In this document: positions 25,251 through 34,915 of the stretch, piece after piece
Position numbering within the stretch: the stretch's first letter is position 1
Layout: every line of letters starts with the position of its first letter
Origin: Cellulomonas sp. NS3
GTDB lineage: Bacteria > Actinomycetota > Actinomycetes > Actinomycetales > Cellulomonadaceae
Reading direction: 5' to 3'
NCBI RefSeq assembly: GCF_024757985.1
Contig: NZ_CP103289.1
Coordinates: forward strand, 2,108,001-2,172,000
Length of the DNA: 64,000 nucleotides
Notes under the pieces: generated by a model
Told to the model about the DNA's origin: nothing
Database searches by the model: none
The model's input: only the letters and a program-made list of their open reading frames with translations
Translations under genes and position numbers: made by a program

Positions 25251-26474
25251 ATGGTCATGGATCCGGCGGCGAGCACAGAGGCCCTCGACGGCCCGTCTCC
25301 ATGGCCGGTCTTCGGTACCGAGAGCGTCGAGTGGCGCGCCGCCGACGCGTCCTACGGCCCCCGGACCGGCCGGAGCCAGCACCAGGGCGCCTACCTCGCG
25401 GCGCTCGCACCGGACATCGCCGAGGCGGACGTCCGCCTCTCCTCGCGCACGATGGCGCTGGTGGCCGAGGCGTCGGCGGAGATCGCCCGGTTCGACGGGG
25501 AGACGCTCGGCGCGACGACGTCGTTCGCGTCGCTCCTGCTGCGCACCGAGGCGGCCAGCTCGTCGCAGATCGAGAACCTCACGTCCACGCCAAAGGCGAT
25601 CGCGCTCGCGGAGCTGGGCCGCAGGGGGCGGCCGAACGCCGACGAGATCGTCGCGAACGTGACCGCCATGACGCAGGCGCTGCGCGACGCCTCGCACCTG
25701 GACGCCGATGCCATCCTGCAGATGCACCGCGCGCTCATGATCGGGCACCCGCCGTCGGCCGCCGGGCGCTGGCGCACCGAGCCGGTGTGGATCGGGGGCG
25801 GCAGCCGGAGCCCGCACGGCGCCGCGTACGTCGCACCGGTGCACGAGCGCGTCCCGGCCCACATGGACGACCTCGTGCGCTTCATCGCCCGGGACGACAT
25901 CGCGGTGCTGGCGCAGGCCGCGCTGGCCCACGCGCAGTTCGAGTCCATCCACCCGTTCCCCGACGGCAACGGCCGGACGGGGCGGGCGATCCTGCACGCC
26001 CAGCTGCGCCACGGCGGGCTCGCACGGCAGGCGATCGTCCCGGTCTCCGCCGGGCTGCTGACCGACACGGACCGGTACTTCGGCGCCCTGGACGTCTACC
26101 GGACCGGTGACGTGGAGCCCATCGTGACGGAGGTGGCGGAGGCGGTCTTCCCCGCGCTGGCGAACGCACGCAGGCTGATCTCCGACGTGACCGCCGCGCG
26201 CGCGACCTGGGGTGAGCAGATCCGCGCACGTCGTGGCGCGGCGGCCTGGGCGCTCGCCGACCTCGTCATGACGAGACCCGTGCTCGACGTGCGGCTCGCC
26301 GCCGAGACGCTCGGCGTCAGCACCGTCAACGCCCAGCTGGCGATCGACCGGCTCGTCGAGGACGGGGTGCTCGAGCAGATCGGTCGCGGTGCACGTGACC
26401 GCGTGTGGCAGGCGAGCGAGGTGCTCGCGGCGATGGACCGGTTCGCGGAGCGGTCCCACCGCCGGGTGTGGTGA
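25251..26474 (+). CDS. class II Fic-domain protein with C-terminal winged helix
   Basis: A 407-residue protein. The Fic core has HPFPDGNGRTGR starting at His234, the full AMP-transferase loop with catalytic His and phosphate-binding residues. Upstream, S104-S-Q-I-E108-N109 matches the (S/T)-x-x-x-E-(G/N) autoinhibitory helix of class II Fic proteins. Residues 340-400 (VRLAAETLGVSTVNAQLAIDRLVEDGVLEQIG) form a winged helix. Known Fic enzymes transfer AMP to a target hydroxyl and can remove it. The winged helix plus the palindrome over its own promoter suggest autoregulation. The target is unknown. An alternative start is the ATG at 25257. Confidence 0.92.
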   Translation: MVMDPAASTEALDGPSPWPVFGTESVEWRAADASYGPRTGRSQHQGAYLAALAPDIAEADVRLSSRTMALVAEASAEIARFDGETLGATTSFASLLLRTEAASSSQIENLTSTPKAIALAELGRRGRPNADEIVANVTAMTQALRDASHLDADAILQMHRALMIGHPPSAAGRWRTEPVWIGGGSRSPHGAAYVAPVHERVPAHMDDLVRFIARDDIAVLAQAALAHAQFESIHPFPDGNGRTGRAILHAQLRHGGLARQAIVPVSAGLLTDTDRYFGALDVYRTGDVEPIVTEVAEAVFPALANARRLISDVTAARATWGEQIRARRGAAAWALADLVMTRPVLDVRLAAETLGVSTVNAQLAIDRLVEDGVLEQIGRGARDRVWQASEVLAAMDRFAERSHRRVW

Positions 26475-26524
26475 GGCGTCGGCTGCTCGACGCTCGTCGA
26501 CGGGTGCCGGGCTCGAGCCCGTCC

Positions 26525-26530
26525 TAGCCT
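26525..26530 (+). promoter_or_regulatory. candidate -10 of the 314-aa gene
   Basis: TAGCCT lies 48 nt before the GTG at 26579. Unlike most genes here, that gene has both a leader and a Shine-Dalgarno sequence (GAGGAGG). Confidence 0.35.
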
Positions 26531-26578
26531 CGTCGTGAGCCCGGCCGCCCGCGCCCGGGCCGCCCGAGGAGGTGCCGC

Positions 26579-27523
26579 GTGCAGGTCGAGGTCGAGCACG
26601 TCACGGCGCTGCGGTTCGACGACGGCACGCCGGTGCGGGCGGCGTCGGCGGTCGTGGCGTTCGGGGGAGGCTGGCTCGTCGCGCAGGACGATGCGACGCA
26701 CGCCGCGTGGGTGCGCCCGGGTGGCGTGACGCCGGTGCGCGCCCTGCCGCCGGTCCGCGGGCTCGACACGTTCGAGGAGGCGCGCGGCACGAAGGCGCTC
26801 AAGCCCGACCTGGAGGCGGCGTTCGTCGTGCCCGACGGCCTGCTCGGCGACCTGCCCGGCGGGGACGGCGCCGTGGTGCTGCTCGGATCGGGGTCCTCGC
26901 CCGCGCGCGTCCGGGGCTGCCTGTTGCGGGCCCGGGGTGCGGCCGACGCCGAGCAGCCGCTGGTCGCGGACCTCGCGCCGCTCTACGCCGCCGTGGCCCG
27001 CCGGCTCGGGATCGAGGTGGACCTGCTCAACCTGGAGGGCGCCTGCGTCGTCGGCGATGTGCTCCGCTGGTTCCAGCGCGGCCTGCCGGACGCCGGGGTG
27101 CCCACGGCGAGCGTCGACGTCGACGTGCGCGCGCTGCTCGCGGCGCTCGTCGGCGACGCCCGCCCGGCCGACGTCCCCGTGACCGGTGAGCGGCGCTACG
27201 ACCTCGGGTGCGCCCGCGGCGTCGGGCTCGCGGTGACGGACGCGGTGCTCCTCGCGGACGGTGCGGTGCTCGTCAGCGCGGCAGCCGAGGACACGCCCGA
27301 CCCGCGCGACGACGGTCCGGTCGTCGGCTCGGTGCTCGCGGTGCTGGACGACGGCCTCGTGCGCGACCGCGTCGACCTCCCGCACGTGCACGGCGGGGTC
27401 GCGAAGGTCGAGGGCCTCGGCGTGGTCGAGCACACCGGCGACGGCGTGCGCCTCCTGGCGACGGTCGACGCCGACGACCCGACGGCGCCCTCGCTCGCGG
27501 TCGGCCTGCGCCTGCGGTGGTGA
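26579..27523 (+). CDS. hypothetical beta-rich protein, 314 aa
   Basis: Starts with GTG at 26579 behind GAGGAGG. The sequence is rich in short beta strands separated by Gly/Asp turns (VVAFGGGWLVAQDD, VVLLGSGSSPARVR, VDLLNLEGACVVGDVLRWFQRGL, HVHGGVAKVEGLGVV), which suggests a beta propeller. It weakly resembles DUF6929-type proteins, but I am not certain. It has no signal peptide and no obvious catalytic triad. It ends 81 nt before jetA on the same strand, so it could be co-transcribed or simply adjacent. Nothing in it looks like the JetD nuclease. Confidence 0.6.
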   Translation: MQVEVEHVTALRFDDGTPVRAASAVVAFGGGWLVAQDDATHAAWVRPGGVTPVRALPPVRGLDTFEEARGTKALKPDLEAAFVVPDGLLGDLPGGDGAVVLLGSGSSPARVRGCLLRARGAADAEQPLVADLAPLYAAVARRLGIEVDLLNLEGACVVGDVLRWFQRGLPDAGVPTASVDVDVRALLAALVGDARPADVPVTGERRYDLGCARGVGLAVTDAVLLADGAVLVSAAAEDTPDPRDDGPVVGSVLAVLDDGLVRDRVDLPHVHGGVAKVEGLGVVEHTGDGVRLLATVDADDPTAPSLAVGLRLRW

Positions 27524-27571
27524 GCCGGGCGCCGGGTCGCCTCACCCTCGTCGTGCGCGGGTCGGGTCACG

Positions 27572-27587
27572 GGCGCCGGCCGGCGCC
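27572..27587. promoter_or_regulatory. 16-nt palindrome in the jetABC promoter
   Basis: GGCGCCGGCCGGCGCC is a perfect palindrome ending 3 nt before the -10 hexamer of jetA. It occupies the spacer where a repressor would block RNA polymerase. All bases are G or C, so the background chance is higher than for mixed sequence. Confidence 0.45.
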
Positions 27588-27590
27588 GCC

Positions 27591-27596
27591 TACGCT
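27591..27596 (+). promoter_or_regulatory. -10 element of jetABC (leaderless)
   Basis: TACGCT, 8 nt before the ATG at 27605. Confidence 0.6.
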
Positions 27597-27604
27597 GTCC
27601 GGCG

Positions 27605-29095
27605 ATGACCACTCGTGCCGAAGCGGCCTACCTCGGAGCCGTCCGGGCGTTCCAGAACCCGATGCTCGACCTGCTGCACAAGCGGCACGCGCCTCTCGTC
27701 GTGTCCCTGCTCTCCGTCGTCTTCACCGCCGAGCGCCCCAGCGTCCCCGTGACCGACGCGCACACCGAGATCGGCGACGCGCTCGAGCAGCTGCGCGCCG
27801 CGGGCCACGGCGACGAGCTGCCTGTCGGCACCGCGCGCGAGCTGTGCCGGCAGTGGTCCGACGCGGGCTGGCTCGTGCGCCACGTGCTCGAGGACGACGT
27901 CGAGGTCTACCGCCTGTCCGCGCACGCCGTCGGGGCGCTCGAGGTCGCCGGTCGCGCGGGCGGCACCCGGGCGCGGGTCTCGCAGTCGCGCGTGCGGACC
28001 CTGCTCGACGCGGTCGAGCGCCTCGCGCAGGACGCCGACCCGGACGTCCTCGTGCGCCTCGCGCGGCTCGACTCCGAGATCCGGCGCCTGCGCGCCGAGG
28101 TCGCCCGCATCGAGCGGACCGGCGCGGTCGACGAGGTCGACGACGAGCAGCTGCTCGAGGAGGCCGAGAACGTCCTGCACCTCGTACGCGAGCTCCCTGC
28201 GGACTTCGCGCGCGTCGCGGAGTCGATCAAGGCGATGCAGCGCGACGTCGTGACCGCGCTGCGCCAGGACGAGCGGCCCACCGGCGAGGTGCTGCGCGAG
28301 TACCTCGCGCGCGGCGAGCACGTCATGGAGTCGACGTCCGAGGGCCGCGCGTTCGCGGGGGCGCTGCGCCTCATCGGCGACCCGCAGCGCCTCGACGAGC
28401 TCGCGACGCACCTCGACGTCGTCCTGCGGCACCGGTTCGCCCGGCGGCTGCCGGCGCCGCAGCGCACCGAGCTGCGCGAGATCGGCCGGCGCATCGAGCA
28501 GGGCCTCGACCAGGTCTTCACCGCGCAGCGCGAGGCGTCGTACGTCATCACGACGCAGGTCCGCAACCACGACCCGCTGCGCGACCGGCAGGTCGACGAG
28601 CTGCTGCGCGACGTCATGACCGGGCTCCAGGCGTGGGTGCCCGACGCGCGGCGCGGCCAGTCCGTCGAGCCGCTGCGGCGCCTGCCGGTCGCGGAGGTCG
28701 ACCACCTGCGCCAGACCGCCGGGGACCTCCGCCCGCCCGAGGCGCCCGCGCCGCTGAGCGCCTGGGACGACGACGACACGGACGTCTCGCAGGACGAGGT
28801 GCGCGCCTGGGGTGGCCCGCGCTACGCCGAGCTCGACGCGCACCTGGCGGCGCTCGCGGACGGTTCGGGGCAGGTCGACGTCGCGGCGGCGTTCCGCGCA
28901 GCCCCCGACGCGATGCGCCGGCCCGTCGACCTGCTCGGGCTGCTCGAGATCGCGCACCGGCACGGCATGACGGAGACCGGCGAGGTCGCGTACGTCGACG
29001 CGGTCCGCCCCGACGGGAGCCGGCGGCGGTTCGCGTTCGAGGGCGTGACGACGACGGCGGGAACCGGGCCGACGAAGGAGGAGACCCATGGCTGA
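27605..29095 (+). CDS. jetA: JetA/MksF-like kleisin subunit (DUF3375)
   Basis: A 496-residue protein of the DUF3375 family. The N-terminus [23 protein letters not shown] is the family hallmark. A long helical and coiled-coil middle (about 110-240, for example [22 protein letters not shown]) and a C-terminal winged-helix-like part fit a kleisin that bridges two SMC-like ATPase heads. In Wadjet type I, JetA works with JetB and JetC to extrude plasmid DNA loops that JetD cleaves. The gene is first in the operon, and its end overlaps jetB by 8 nt. The family call is firm; antiplasmid function here depends on JetD, which I do not find. Confidence 0.88.
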   Translation: MTTRAEAAYLGAVRAFQNPMLDLLHKRHAPLVVSLLSVVFTAERPSVPVTDAHTEIGDALEQLRAAGHGDELPVGTARELCRQWSDAGWLVRHVLEDDVEVYRLSAHAVGALEVAGRAGGTRARVSQSRVRTLLDAVERLAQDADPDVLVRLARLDSEIRRLRAEVARIERTGAVDEVDDEQLLEEAENVLHLVRELPADFARVAESIKAMQRDVVTALRQDERPTGEVLREYLARGEHVMESTSEGRAFAGALRLIGDPQRLDELATHLDVVLRHRFARRLPAPQRTELREIGRRIEQGLDQVFTAQREASYVITTQVRNHDPLRDRQVDELLRDVMTGLQAWVPDARRGQSVEPLRRLPVAEVDHLRQTAGDLRPPEAPAPLSAWDDDDTDVSQDEVRAWGGPRYAELDAHLAALADGSGQVDVAAAFRAAPDAMRRPVDLLGLLEIAHRHGMTETGEVAYVDAVRPDGSRRRFAFEGVTTTAGTGPTKEETHG

Positions 29096-29807
29096 GACGA
29101 CCGACGAGGCACGCGAGGCGCCGGTGGCGGTCGACGCGACGTCCGAGGCGGACGACGCGGGCGCGGAGAACGGGTTCATCGCCCCGGTCCCCATGGAGGA
29201 GGACCCGGCCGAGCTGTTCGCAGGGGACTCCGGCACGCTCGACGCCGACGTGCGCACGGTGCTCGTCCGGCTCCTGCAGCGCCGCTTCCTCACGGCGGAG
29301 AAGAACCGGGCCCAGTGGCGGACGCTGCTCGAGAACCAGCAGGTCATCGAGTCGCGGCTGCACGACCTGTTCGTGCACCTCGTCGTCGACCACGAGCGGG
29401 GCGTCGCCTACAAGAAGCAGGTCCGCTCCGTCGAGCTCGACGTCCCGGTGCTGCTGCGCGACGACGCGTACAGCCGCGCCGAGACCCTCGTCCTCGTGCA
29501 TCTGCGCACGGTGTTCCAGCGCGAGCGCGGCGCGGGGGAGACGTCGGTGCGCGTCGACGTCGAGGAGCTCGAGCAGACGGCCCTGACGTACTTCGACCCC
29601 GACGACACGAACGTCGCGACCCGCCAGCGCGAGATCCGCGCCGCGGTCACCCGCCTCGCGAAGGACGGGCTGATCGAGGAGGAGTCGGAGGGGCGCTACC
29701 GGGTGACCCCGCTGGTCGAGGTGGTGCTGAGCAACGAGCGGCTCGCCGAGCTGCGCGACTGGCTGCGCGCGCAGGCGGCGCACACGGGTGAGGACGACGC
29801 GGCATGA
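29088..29807 (+). CDS. jetB: JetB/MksE-like subunit (DUF4194)
   Basis: A 239-residue protein of the DUF4194 family. After an acidic disordered N-terminus, the fold begins near residue 45 ([28 protein letters not shown]). Two winged helices follow, with conserved [15 protein letters not shown] and [22 protein letters not shown]-type subunits such as this bind the kleisin (JetA) and regulate the SMC ring. Its ATG lies within the last codons of jetA, and its stop overlaps the jetC start (ATGA), so the three are translated as a unit. Confidence 0.88.
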   Translation: MAETTDEAREAPVAVDATSEADDAGAENGFIAPVPMEEDPAELFAGDSGTLDADVRTVLVRLLQRRFLTAEKNRAQWRTLLENQQVIESRLHDLFVHLVVDHERGVAYKKQVRSVELDVPVLLRDDAYSRAETLVLVHLRTVFQRERGAGETSVRVDVEELEQTALTYFDPDDTNVATRQREIRAAVTRLAKDGLIEEESEGRYRVTPLVEVVLSNERLAELRDWLRAQAAHTGEDDAA

Positions 29808-32800
29808 CGATGGTCGACACGCTGTTCGGGCTGGTCCCCGTCACCTCGACGGGCCAGCAGTGGGTCGCGCGCGACCTCCAGCTCGTCAACTGGGGCGGGT
29901 ACGACGGACACCACCGTGTGCGGCTCGCGTCGACCGCGACGCTGCTCTCGGGCGGGTCCGGGTCCGGCAAGTCGACGCTCATGGACGCGTACATCGCGCT
30001 GCTCATGCCGCACACGACCCCGTTCAACGGGGCCTCGAACGGCGGGGTCGTCGGGCGCCCGCGCGGCAAGGACCAGCGCAACGTGCTGTCCTACGCGCGC
30101 GGCAAGCTCGACGAGTCCCGCACCGAGGACGGCACGCGCGAGAGCGTGCTGCGCGGCGACGGGCGCGACACGTGGTCCGCGATCGCGATGACGTGGGCCG
30201 ACCAGGCGGGCCGCGAGCTCACCGCCGTGCGGGCCTGGTACGTGCCGGCCGCCGCACGCGTGCTCGACGACGTCGTCGCGGTGCGCGCCACGTTCGACGG
30301 GCCGTTCGACCTGCGCGACCTCGAGCCGGCCGCCGCGGACCGCCTGGGCCGGGCGGCCGTGACCGCCGCGGGCCTCACGCCGTTCGACACCGACCGCGAG
30401 CTCACCGCCCGGCTGCACTCGACCCTCGGGATCGGTGCGACCGGCGACGGGAACAAGGCCGTCGCGCTGCTCGGGCGCATCCAGGCCGGCCAGCAGATCA
30501 CCACGGTCGACGCGCTCTACAAGGCGATGGTGCTCGAGGAGCCCGACACCTTCGCGACCGCCGACGCCGTCGTCGAGCAGTTCGACAAGCTCACGGGCAC
30601 GCGCGACCAGATGATCACCGCGCGCCAGCAGGTCAAGGCGCTCGAGCCCATCCGCGCGCACCGCGCCGACATCGAGGCCGCCGTGGAGCGGCTGCGGGTC
30701 ATCGAGCAGGCCGGCTCGTTCGACGACGGCACCTCGCCCGCCGCGCTGTGGCGCCACGAGCGCCGGCTCGGGCTGCTGCGGGCGGTCGAGCAGGACCTGC
30801 AGCGCCGCCACCAGGACGCCCAGCGGCTCGCCACCGAGACGTCGGCACGCGTCGAGGCGTCGCGGTCCGAGCTCGACGGGGTCAAGGAGACGCTCTGGTC
30901 GTCGGGCGGCGACCGGCTCGCGACCGCGCAGCGCGAGCTCACGGGCGCGCGGCAGCGCCTCGAGGGGGTCGCGCGCGCCCGGACCCGGCTCGACGATGTC
31001 GTGGTGCCCGCGCTCGGAGCCGCTCCGGCCACGCAGGCGGAGCTCGACGCGCTCGTGCAGCGTGCGGGCGACGCGCTCGCGGACGGCGACACCAAAGCCA
31101 CCGCCCGGAGCGCGTTCGGCGACGCGATGGCCGAGAAGAAGGACGCCCAGGACGAGCTCGCCGGCCTCACCGCCGAGCGTGCGCGGGTCGCACGTCGGCA
31201 GGGCAACATCCCCGGCGACCTGCACCAGGCCCGCGCGGCGCTCGCGGAGGCGGCAGGCCTCACGGTCGACGACCTGCCCTTCGTCGCGGAGCTCGTCGAG
31301 GTCCGCACCGAGCACGAGCCGTGGCGCGACGCCTTCACCTTGGCGCTCGGCGGCTTCGCGACGCTCCTGCTCCTCGACGTCGCGCACCTGCGGGCCTTCC
31401 GCGCGGCGATCGACGCGGTGCCCACCGCGCGCCGGGTCCGGTTCGAGGGCGTCCCGACCGGGCTGGCCACCGACGTCGCGCTCGACCCGCGCACGCTGCC
31501 CGGCCGCCTCGACCTGCGCGCCACGCCGTTCACCGGGTGGCTCCGCAGCGAGCTCGCGAGCCGGTTCGCCTACGTGTGCGTCGACACCCCGGGCGAGCTC
31601 TCCCAGCACGCCAAGGCGCTGACGCGCGCCGGCCAGGTCTCCGACGGGCGGCAGGGTGCGCACGGCGGGCAGGGCCGCGCCAACGTGCTCGGCTTCACCA
31701 ACACGCGCCTGCTGACCCACCTCGACCAGCAGATCACGCGCGCGCAGCAGCGCCTCGAGCTCGCCGAGGCGCAGGTCGTGGCCGCGGAGGGGCGCCTCGA
31801 CCGGCACGAGGTCGAGCGCCGCGCGTTCGAGGCGCTCCGCGAGGTGACCTGGGACCAGGTCGACGTCGCGTCCGTGCAGGCGGAGGTCGACCGGTGGTCG
31901 CAGGTCATCGACGACGTCACCTCGGGCAGCCCCGAGGTGACGCGGCTGCAGCAGCGTGCGACCGAGCTCGAGGCGGCGACCCGCGCGCTCACCGAGGAGC
32001 TCGGCCGGACCAAGGGCGCCGCGCAGGAGCTCGGTGAGCGCTGGTCGGCGACGACCGATGAGGTCGACGCCGCGCAGCGCGCCCTCGACGAGGCGCGGAC
32101 CGGCGGCATCACGGTCGCGGCGGACGCGCGCGCGTACCTCGACGCGCTGCTCGGCGGCGAGGACGGCACCGGGACGGCCGCCGCGATGGCGACCCCCGCC
32201 GGTGCGCTCGCCGCGTTCGACGCCGTCGTGGCGCGCGCGAGCGACCTCCTGCGCTCGGACCGGCAGGCGGCGCAGCAGGTCCTCGGGACGGCCCGGGACG
32301 CGCTGCGGCGCACGTTCGAGACGTTCGTCGAGCGCTGGCCCGACCCCGACCTGGGCACGGACCCCGACGCGTCGTACGCCGACTTCGCGCGCCTGCTCGC
32401 CGAGCTCGAGACGCACGGCCTGCACGAGCTCGAGGGGGAGTGGCGCACGAGCCTCCTGCGGCTCTCGGGCAACGACCTGACCGACTTGCACAACGCGCTG
32501 AGCCGGTCGGTCCGCGAGATCAAGGAGCGCATCCGCCCGGTCAACGACATCCTCGCCGACCTGCCCTTCGCGGACGAGGAGCACCGCCTGCGCATCGACG
32601 CGCGCGACACCCAGTCCACGGTCGTCGCGCGGTTCCGCAGGGAGCTCCGCGACCTGCGCGAGGTGCTGCAGACCGAGGCGACCGACGCCGAGCGGGAGCG
32701 CCGGTACGTGCGGATGGCGAAGGTCATCGACCGGATCCGGCGCACCTCGCCCGACTTCGCCGACCTCGTCGACGTGCGCCGCCACGTCCGGCTCAGCGCC

Positions 32801-33178
32801 GAGAAGGTCGACCTCGAGGGACGGCACGTCGCGCTCTACGACCACATCGGCGAGAAGTCCGGCGGCGAGTCGCAGGAGCTCGTCGCGTTCATCGTGGGAG
32901 CCGCGCTGCGCTACCAGCTCGGCGACGCTGGGGCCGACCGGCCCCGCTACGCGCCCGTGTTCCTCGACGAGGCGCTCATCAAGGCCGACGCGCGGTTCAC
33001 CGGGCGGGCGATCGGCGCGTGGCGCGGGCTCGGCTTCCAGCTCGTGATCGGCGCCCCCAACGACAAGTTCGGCGCGCTGGAGCCGCACGTCGACCTCAAG
33101 TACGTGGTGCTCAAGGACGCGACGGGCCGGTCGCGGACCAAGCTCGTCGCGGGCGTGCCCGACGGGACGGGCGCCTGA
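29804..33178 (+). CDS. jetC: JetC/MksB-like SMC-family ATPase
   Basis: A 1124-residue SMC/MukB-type ATPase. Walker A is GGSGSGKST at 50-58. Two long coiled-coil arms flank a hinge-like globular part around residues 480-620. The ABC signature SGGESQ lies at 1019-1024, and Walker B VFLDEA with Asp1055 and Glu1056 follows. All ATPase residues are kept, so the motor should be active. It is the DNA loop-extruding engine of Wadjet and of MksBEF condensins. The gene is last of three. Usually jetD, a Toprim-like nuclease gene, comes directly afterwards; here only 91 nt follow before an opposing transporter gene. Confidence 0.92.
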   Translation: MTMVDTLFGLVPVTSTGQQWVARDLQLVNWGGYDGHHRVRLASTATLLSGGSGSGKSTLMDAYIALLMPHTTPFNGASNGGVVGRPRGKDQRNVLSYARGKLDESRTEDGTRESVLRGDGRDTWSAIAMTWADQAGRELTAVRAWYVPAAARVLDDVVAVRATFDGPFDLRDLEPAAADRLGRAAVTAAGLTPFDTDRELTARLHSTLGIGATGDGNKAVALLGRIQAGQQITTVDALYKAMVLEEPDTFATADAVVEQFDKLTGTRDQMITARQQVKALEPIRAHRADIEAAVERLRVIEQAGSFDDGTSPAALWRHERRLGLLRAVEQDLQRRHQDAQRLATETSARVEASRSELDGVKETLWSSGGDRLATAQRELTGARQRLEGVARARTRLDDVVVPALGAAPATQAELDALVQRAGDALADGDTKATARSAFGDAMAEKKDAQDELAGLTAERARVARRQGNIPGDLHQARAALAEAAGLTVDDLPFVAELVEVRTEHEPWRDAFTLALGGFATLLLLDVAHLRAFRAAIDAVPTARRVRFEGVPTGLATDVALDPRTLPGRLDLRATPFTGWLRSELASRFAYVCVDTPGELSQHAKALTRAGQVSDGRQGAHGGQGRANVLGFTNTRLLTHLDQQITRAQQRLELAEAQVVAAEGRLDRHEVERRAFEALREVTWDQVDVASVQAEVDRWSQVIDDVTSGSPEVTRLQQRATELEAATRALTEELGRTKGAAQELGERWSATTDEVDAAQRALDEARTGGITVAADARAYLDALLGGEDGTGTAAAMATPAGALAAFDAVVARASDLLRSDRQAAQQVLGTARDALRRTFETFVERWPDPDLGTDPDASYADFARLLAELETHGLHELEGEWRTSLLRLSGNDLTDLHNALSRSVREIKERIRPVNDILADLPFADEEHRLRIDARDTQSTVVARFRRELRDLREVLQTEATDAERERRYVRMAKVIDRIRRTSPDFADLVDVRRHVRLSAEKVDLEGRHVALYDHIGEKSGGESQELVAFIVGAALRYQLGDAGADRPRYAPVFLDEALIKADARFTGRAIGAWRGLGFQLVIGAPNDKFGALEPHVDLKYVVLKDATGRSRTKLVAGVPDGTGA

Positions 33179-33214
33179 CCCGACGAGACCGGGCGGCACG
33201 CGTACCCGGCGGGA

Positions 33215-33240
33215 CGGGCACCGGACGGCGCGGGTGCCCG
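33215..33240. terminator. hairpin between convergent jetC and MFS genes
   Basis: CGGGCACC at 33215-33222 and GGTGCCCG at 33233-33240 form a perfect 8-bp stem with a 10-nt loop, placed between two convergent stops. It has no U tract, as is common in high-GC actinobacteria. Confidence 0.5.
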
Positions 33241-33269
33241 ACGGACGCGCCCGGCCGCGGCTCGACCGG

Positions 33270-34508
33270 TCAGCCGCCGCCCACGTCCGCGGGGCTGCGC
33301 CGGCGCCGTGACGCCACGAGGAACGGCAGCGCGAGCAGGTTGACCGCCGCCCCGATCAGGTAGGTCGTGCCGTACCCCCACACGTCGGCCGCACGCCCGA
33401 GCGCGGGCTGCACCACGACGCCGCCGACGTTGCCGACGAGCGAGTCGAAGGACAGCACCGTCGCCCGCTGCTCGGACGGGACGAGGTCGTTGAGGTACGC
33501 CTGGCGCACGGGCGTGACCGCCGCCGCGGCGACGCCCCACAGCACGAGCAGACCGAGGGCGAGCGCGAAGCCGTCGACCAGGCCGAGGAGCGCCAGGGTG
33601 CCGGCACCTGCCGCCGTGCCGCCGATCAGGATCGTCGTCCGCCGGTGCACGAGGCGGCGCACGCGGGTCGCCAGCGCGCCGCCGAGCACCTGCGAGCCCG
33701 CGATGACGGCGGCCGCGAGACCGGCGACGGCGTACGCGTCGGGGTCGCCGTAGAGCTCGAGCAGGAACGGCTGCATCGCGTAGAACGCGTACACGCCCAC
33801 GCCCGAGACGAACGGCGCCGCGAGCATGAGCCAGCGCACGGGCGGGTTGCCGAGGCCGTGGTGGAGCGACTGCGTGAGGATCGCCCGTACCGCCTCCCCG
33901 GGGCGGGCGTGGGCGGCGGGGGTGAAGCCGAGGTCACGCATGAAGACGGCGGCGACGACGAGCATGACGAGCAGGACGCCGGCCCGCAGCAGGAACGGCA
34001 CGCCGAGGTCGGTGACCTGCGCGACCACGCCGCCCGCGACGGAGCCGACGAGCATCGCGACGCCGCCCGCGACCTGCCCGCGCGCGAACACCGGCTCGAG
34101 CGCGCCCGCGTACCCGGTGGCCCGCAGCGCGTCGACGAGCCACGCCTCGACGGCGCCCGAGAAGAACGTGAAGCCGAGCCCGAGCAGCACCGACACGACG
34201 GCCCACGCCCAGAACGGTCCCTCGACCCGCCAGAGCGCCCAGTACAGGGCGGTCGACGCGGCCAGCGTGACGGTCCCCAGCAGGTAGGACGCGCGCCGGC
34301 CGCGGGAGTCCGCGACCACGCCCGTCGGGACCTCGAACAGCACCATGCCCGCGGTGAAGAACGCGTTGGCCGCGAACGCCTCGACGTTGCTCAGGCCCGC
34401 GTCGAGCAGGAACAGCGTGTTGATGCCCCAGATGAACGCCGTCGCGAGCGTGTTGCCGACGACGAGCGCGAGGTAGGTCCGCTGCACCCGCCGGGCGAGG
34501 GGCGTCAT
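33270..34508 (-). CDS. major facilitator superfamily transporter, 412 aa
   Basis: Twelve predicted membrane helices in 412 residues, without signal peptide. The loop between helices 2 and 3 has GVVADSRGRRASY, a version of the MFS D-R-x-G-R signature, and a related loop (ATRVRRLVHRRT) follows helix 8. TPVRQAYLNDLVPSEQRATVLSFDSL before helix 11 resembles drug and multidrug exporters. Substrate is unknown. It is encoded convergent to jetC and has no obvious Shine-Dalgarno sequence near its ATG at 34508. No regulator is adjacent. Confidence 0.88.
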   Translation of the reverse strand: MTPLARRVQRTYLALVVGNTLATAFIWGINTLFLLDAGLSNVEAFAANAFFTAGMVLFEVPTGVVADSRGRRASYLLGTVTLAASTALYWALWRVEGPFWAWAVVSVLLGLGFTFFSGAVEAWLVDALRATGYAGALEPVFARGQVAGGVAMLVGSVAGGVVAQVTDLGVPFLLRAGVLLVMLVVAAVFMRDLGFTPAAHARPGEAVRAILTQSLHHGLGNPPVRWLMLAAPFVSGVGVYAFYAMQPFLLELYGDPDAYAVAGLAAAVIAGSQVLGGALATRVRRLVHRRTTILIGGTAAGAGTLALLGLVDGFALALGLLVLWGVAAAAVTPVRQAYLNDLVPSEQRATVLSFDSLVGNVGGVVVQPALGRAADVWGYGTTYLIGAAVNLLALPFLVASRRRRSPADVGGG

Positions 34509-34534
34509 CGGGCGAGCCTGTCACCGCCCCGGCG

Positions 34535-34915
34535 TCAGGGCCAGACCTGGGCGCGCGCCCGGAACTCCTCGGGGTCGCTGTGCACCGGGATGACGCACAC
34601 GAGGTGGCCGCCCGGGACGCGCAGGGTCCGGCAGTCGAGCCAGCGCCCGACCTCGACGGCACCGAGCCCGACGAGCCGGCCCGTCTCGGCGTCGAGGTCG
34701 TCGGTCTCGAAGTCGAGGTGGTAGCGCGGGGCGTCGTCGACGGCCTGGACCGCCGTCACGAGGCCCGGGACCGCGTCCGGGACGGCGGTGAACTCCTCCT
34801 CGTCGGTCTGCGGCCGGACCGGCCCGCCGAGCGCGGCGGTCCAGAACGCGGCGGCCGCCGCGGCGTCGTCGTGGTGCGCGTCGACGAGCAACGTCGAGAT
34901 CCTGCTGCGGTGCAC
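34535..34915 (-). CDS. VOC-family (glyoxalase/bleomycin-resistance-like) protein
   Basis: A 126-residue single VOC fold from the GTG at 34915, with GGAGGGAG upstream. The N-terminus RISTLLVDAHHDDAAAAAAFW is the usual first beta-alpha unit with a metal-position His. RYHLDFETDDLDAETGRLVGLGAVEV is the second module, and the end (TLRVPGGHLVCVIP) supplies a last strand. Such proteins include glyoxalases, dioxygenases and antibiotic-binding proteins; the reaction is not predictable. The unit ends 26 nt before the MFS start and may be co-transcribed with it. Confidence 0.8.
   Translation of the reverse strand: MHRSRISTLLVDAHHDDAAAAAAFWTAALGGPVRPQTDEEEFTAVPDAVPGLVTAVQAVDDAPRYHLDFETDDLDAETGRLVGLGAVEVGRWLDCRTLRVPGGHLVCVIPVHSDPEEFRARAQVWP

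Noticed and set aside
26579-27523. JetD encoded upstream of jetA.
   Set aside because: The protein is beta-rich and lacks any Toprim-like acidic motif or the DUF2220 pattern. It also has its own leader and ribosome-binding site.
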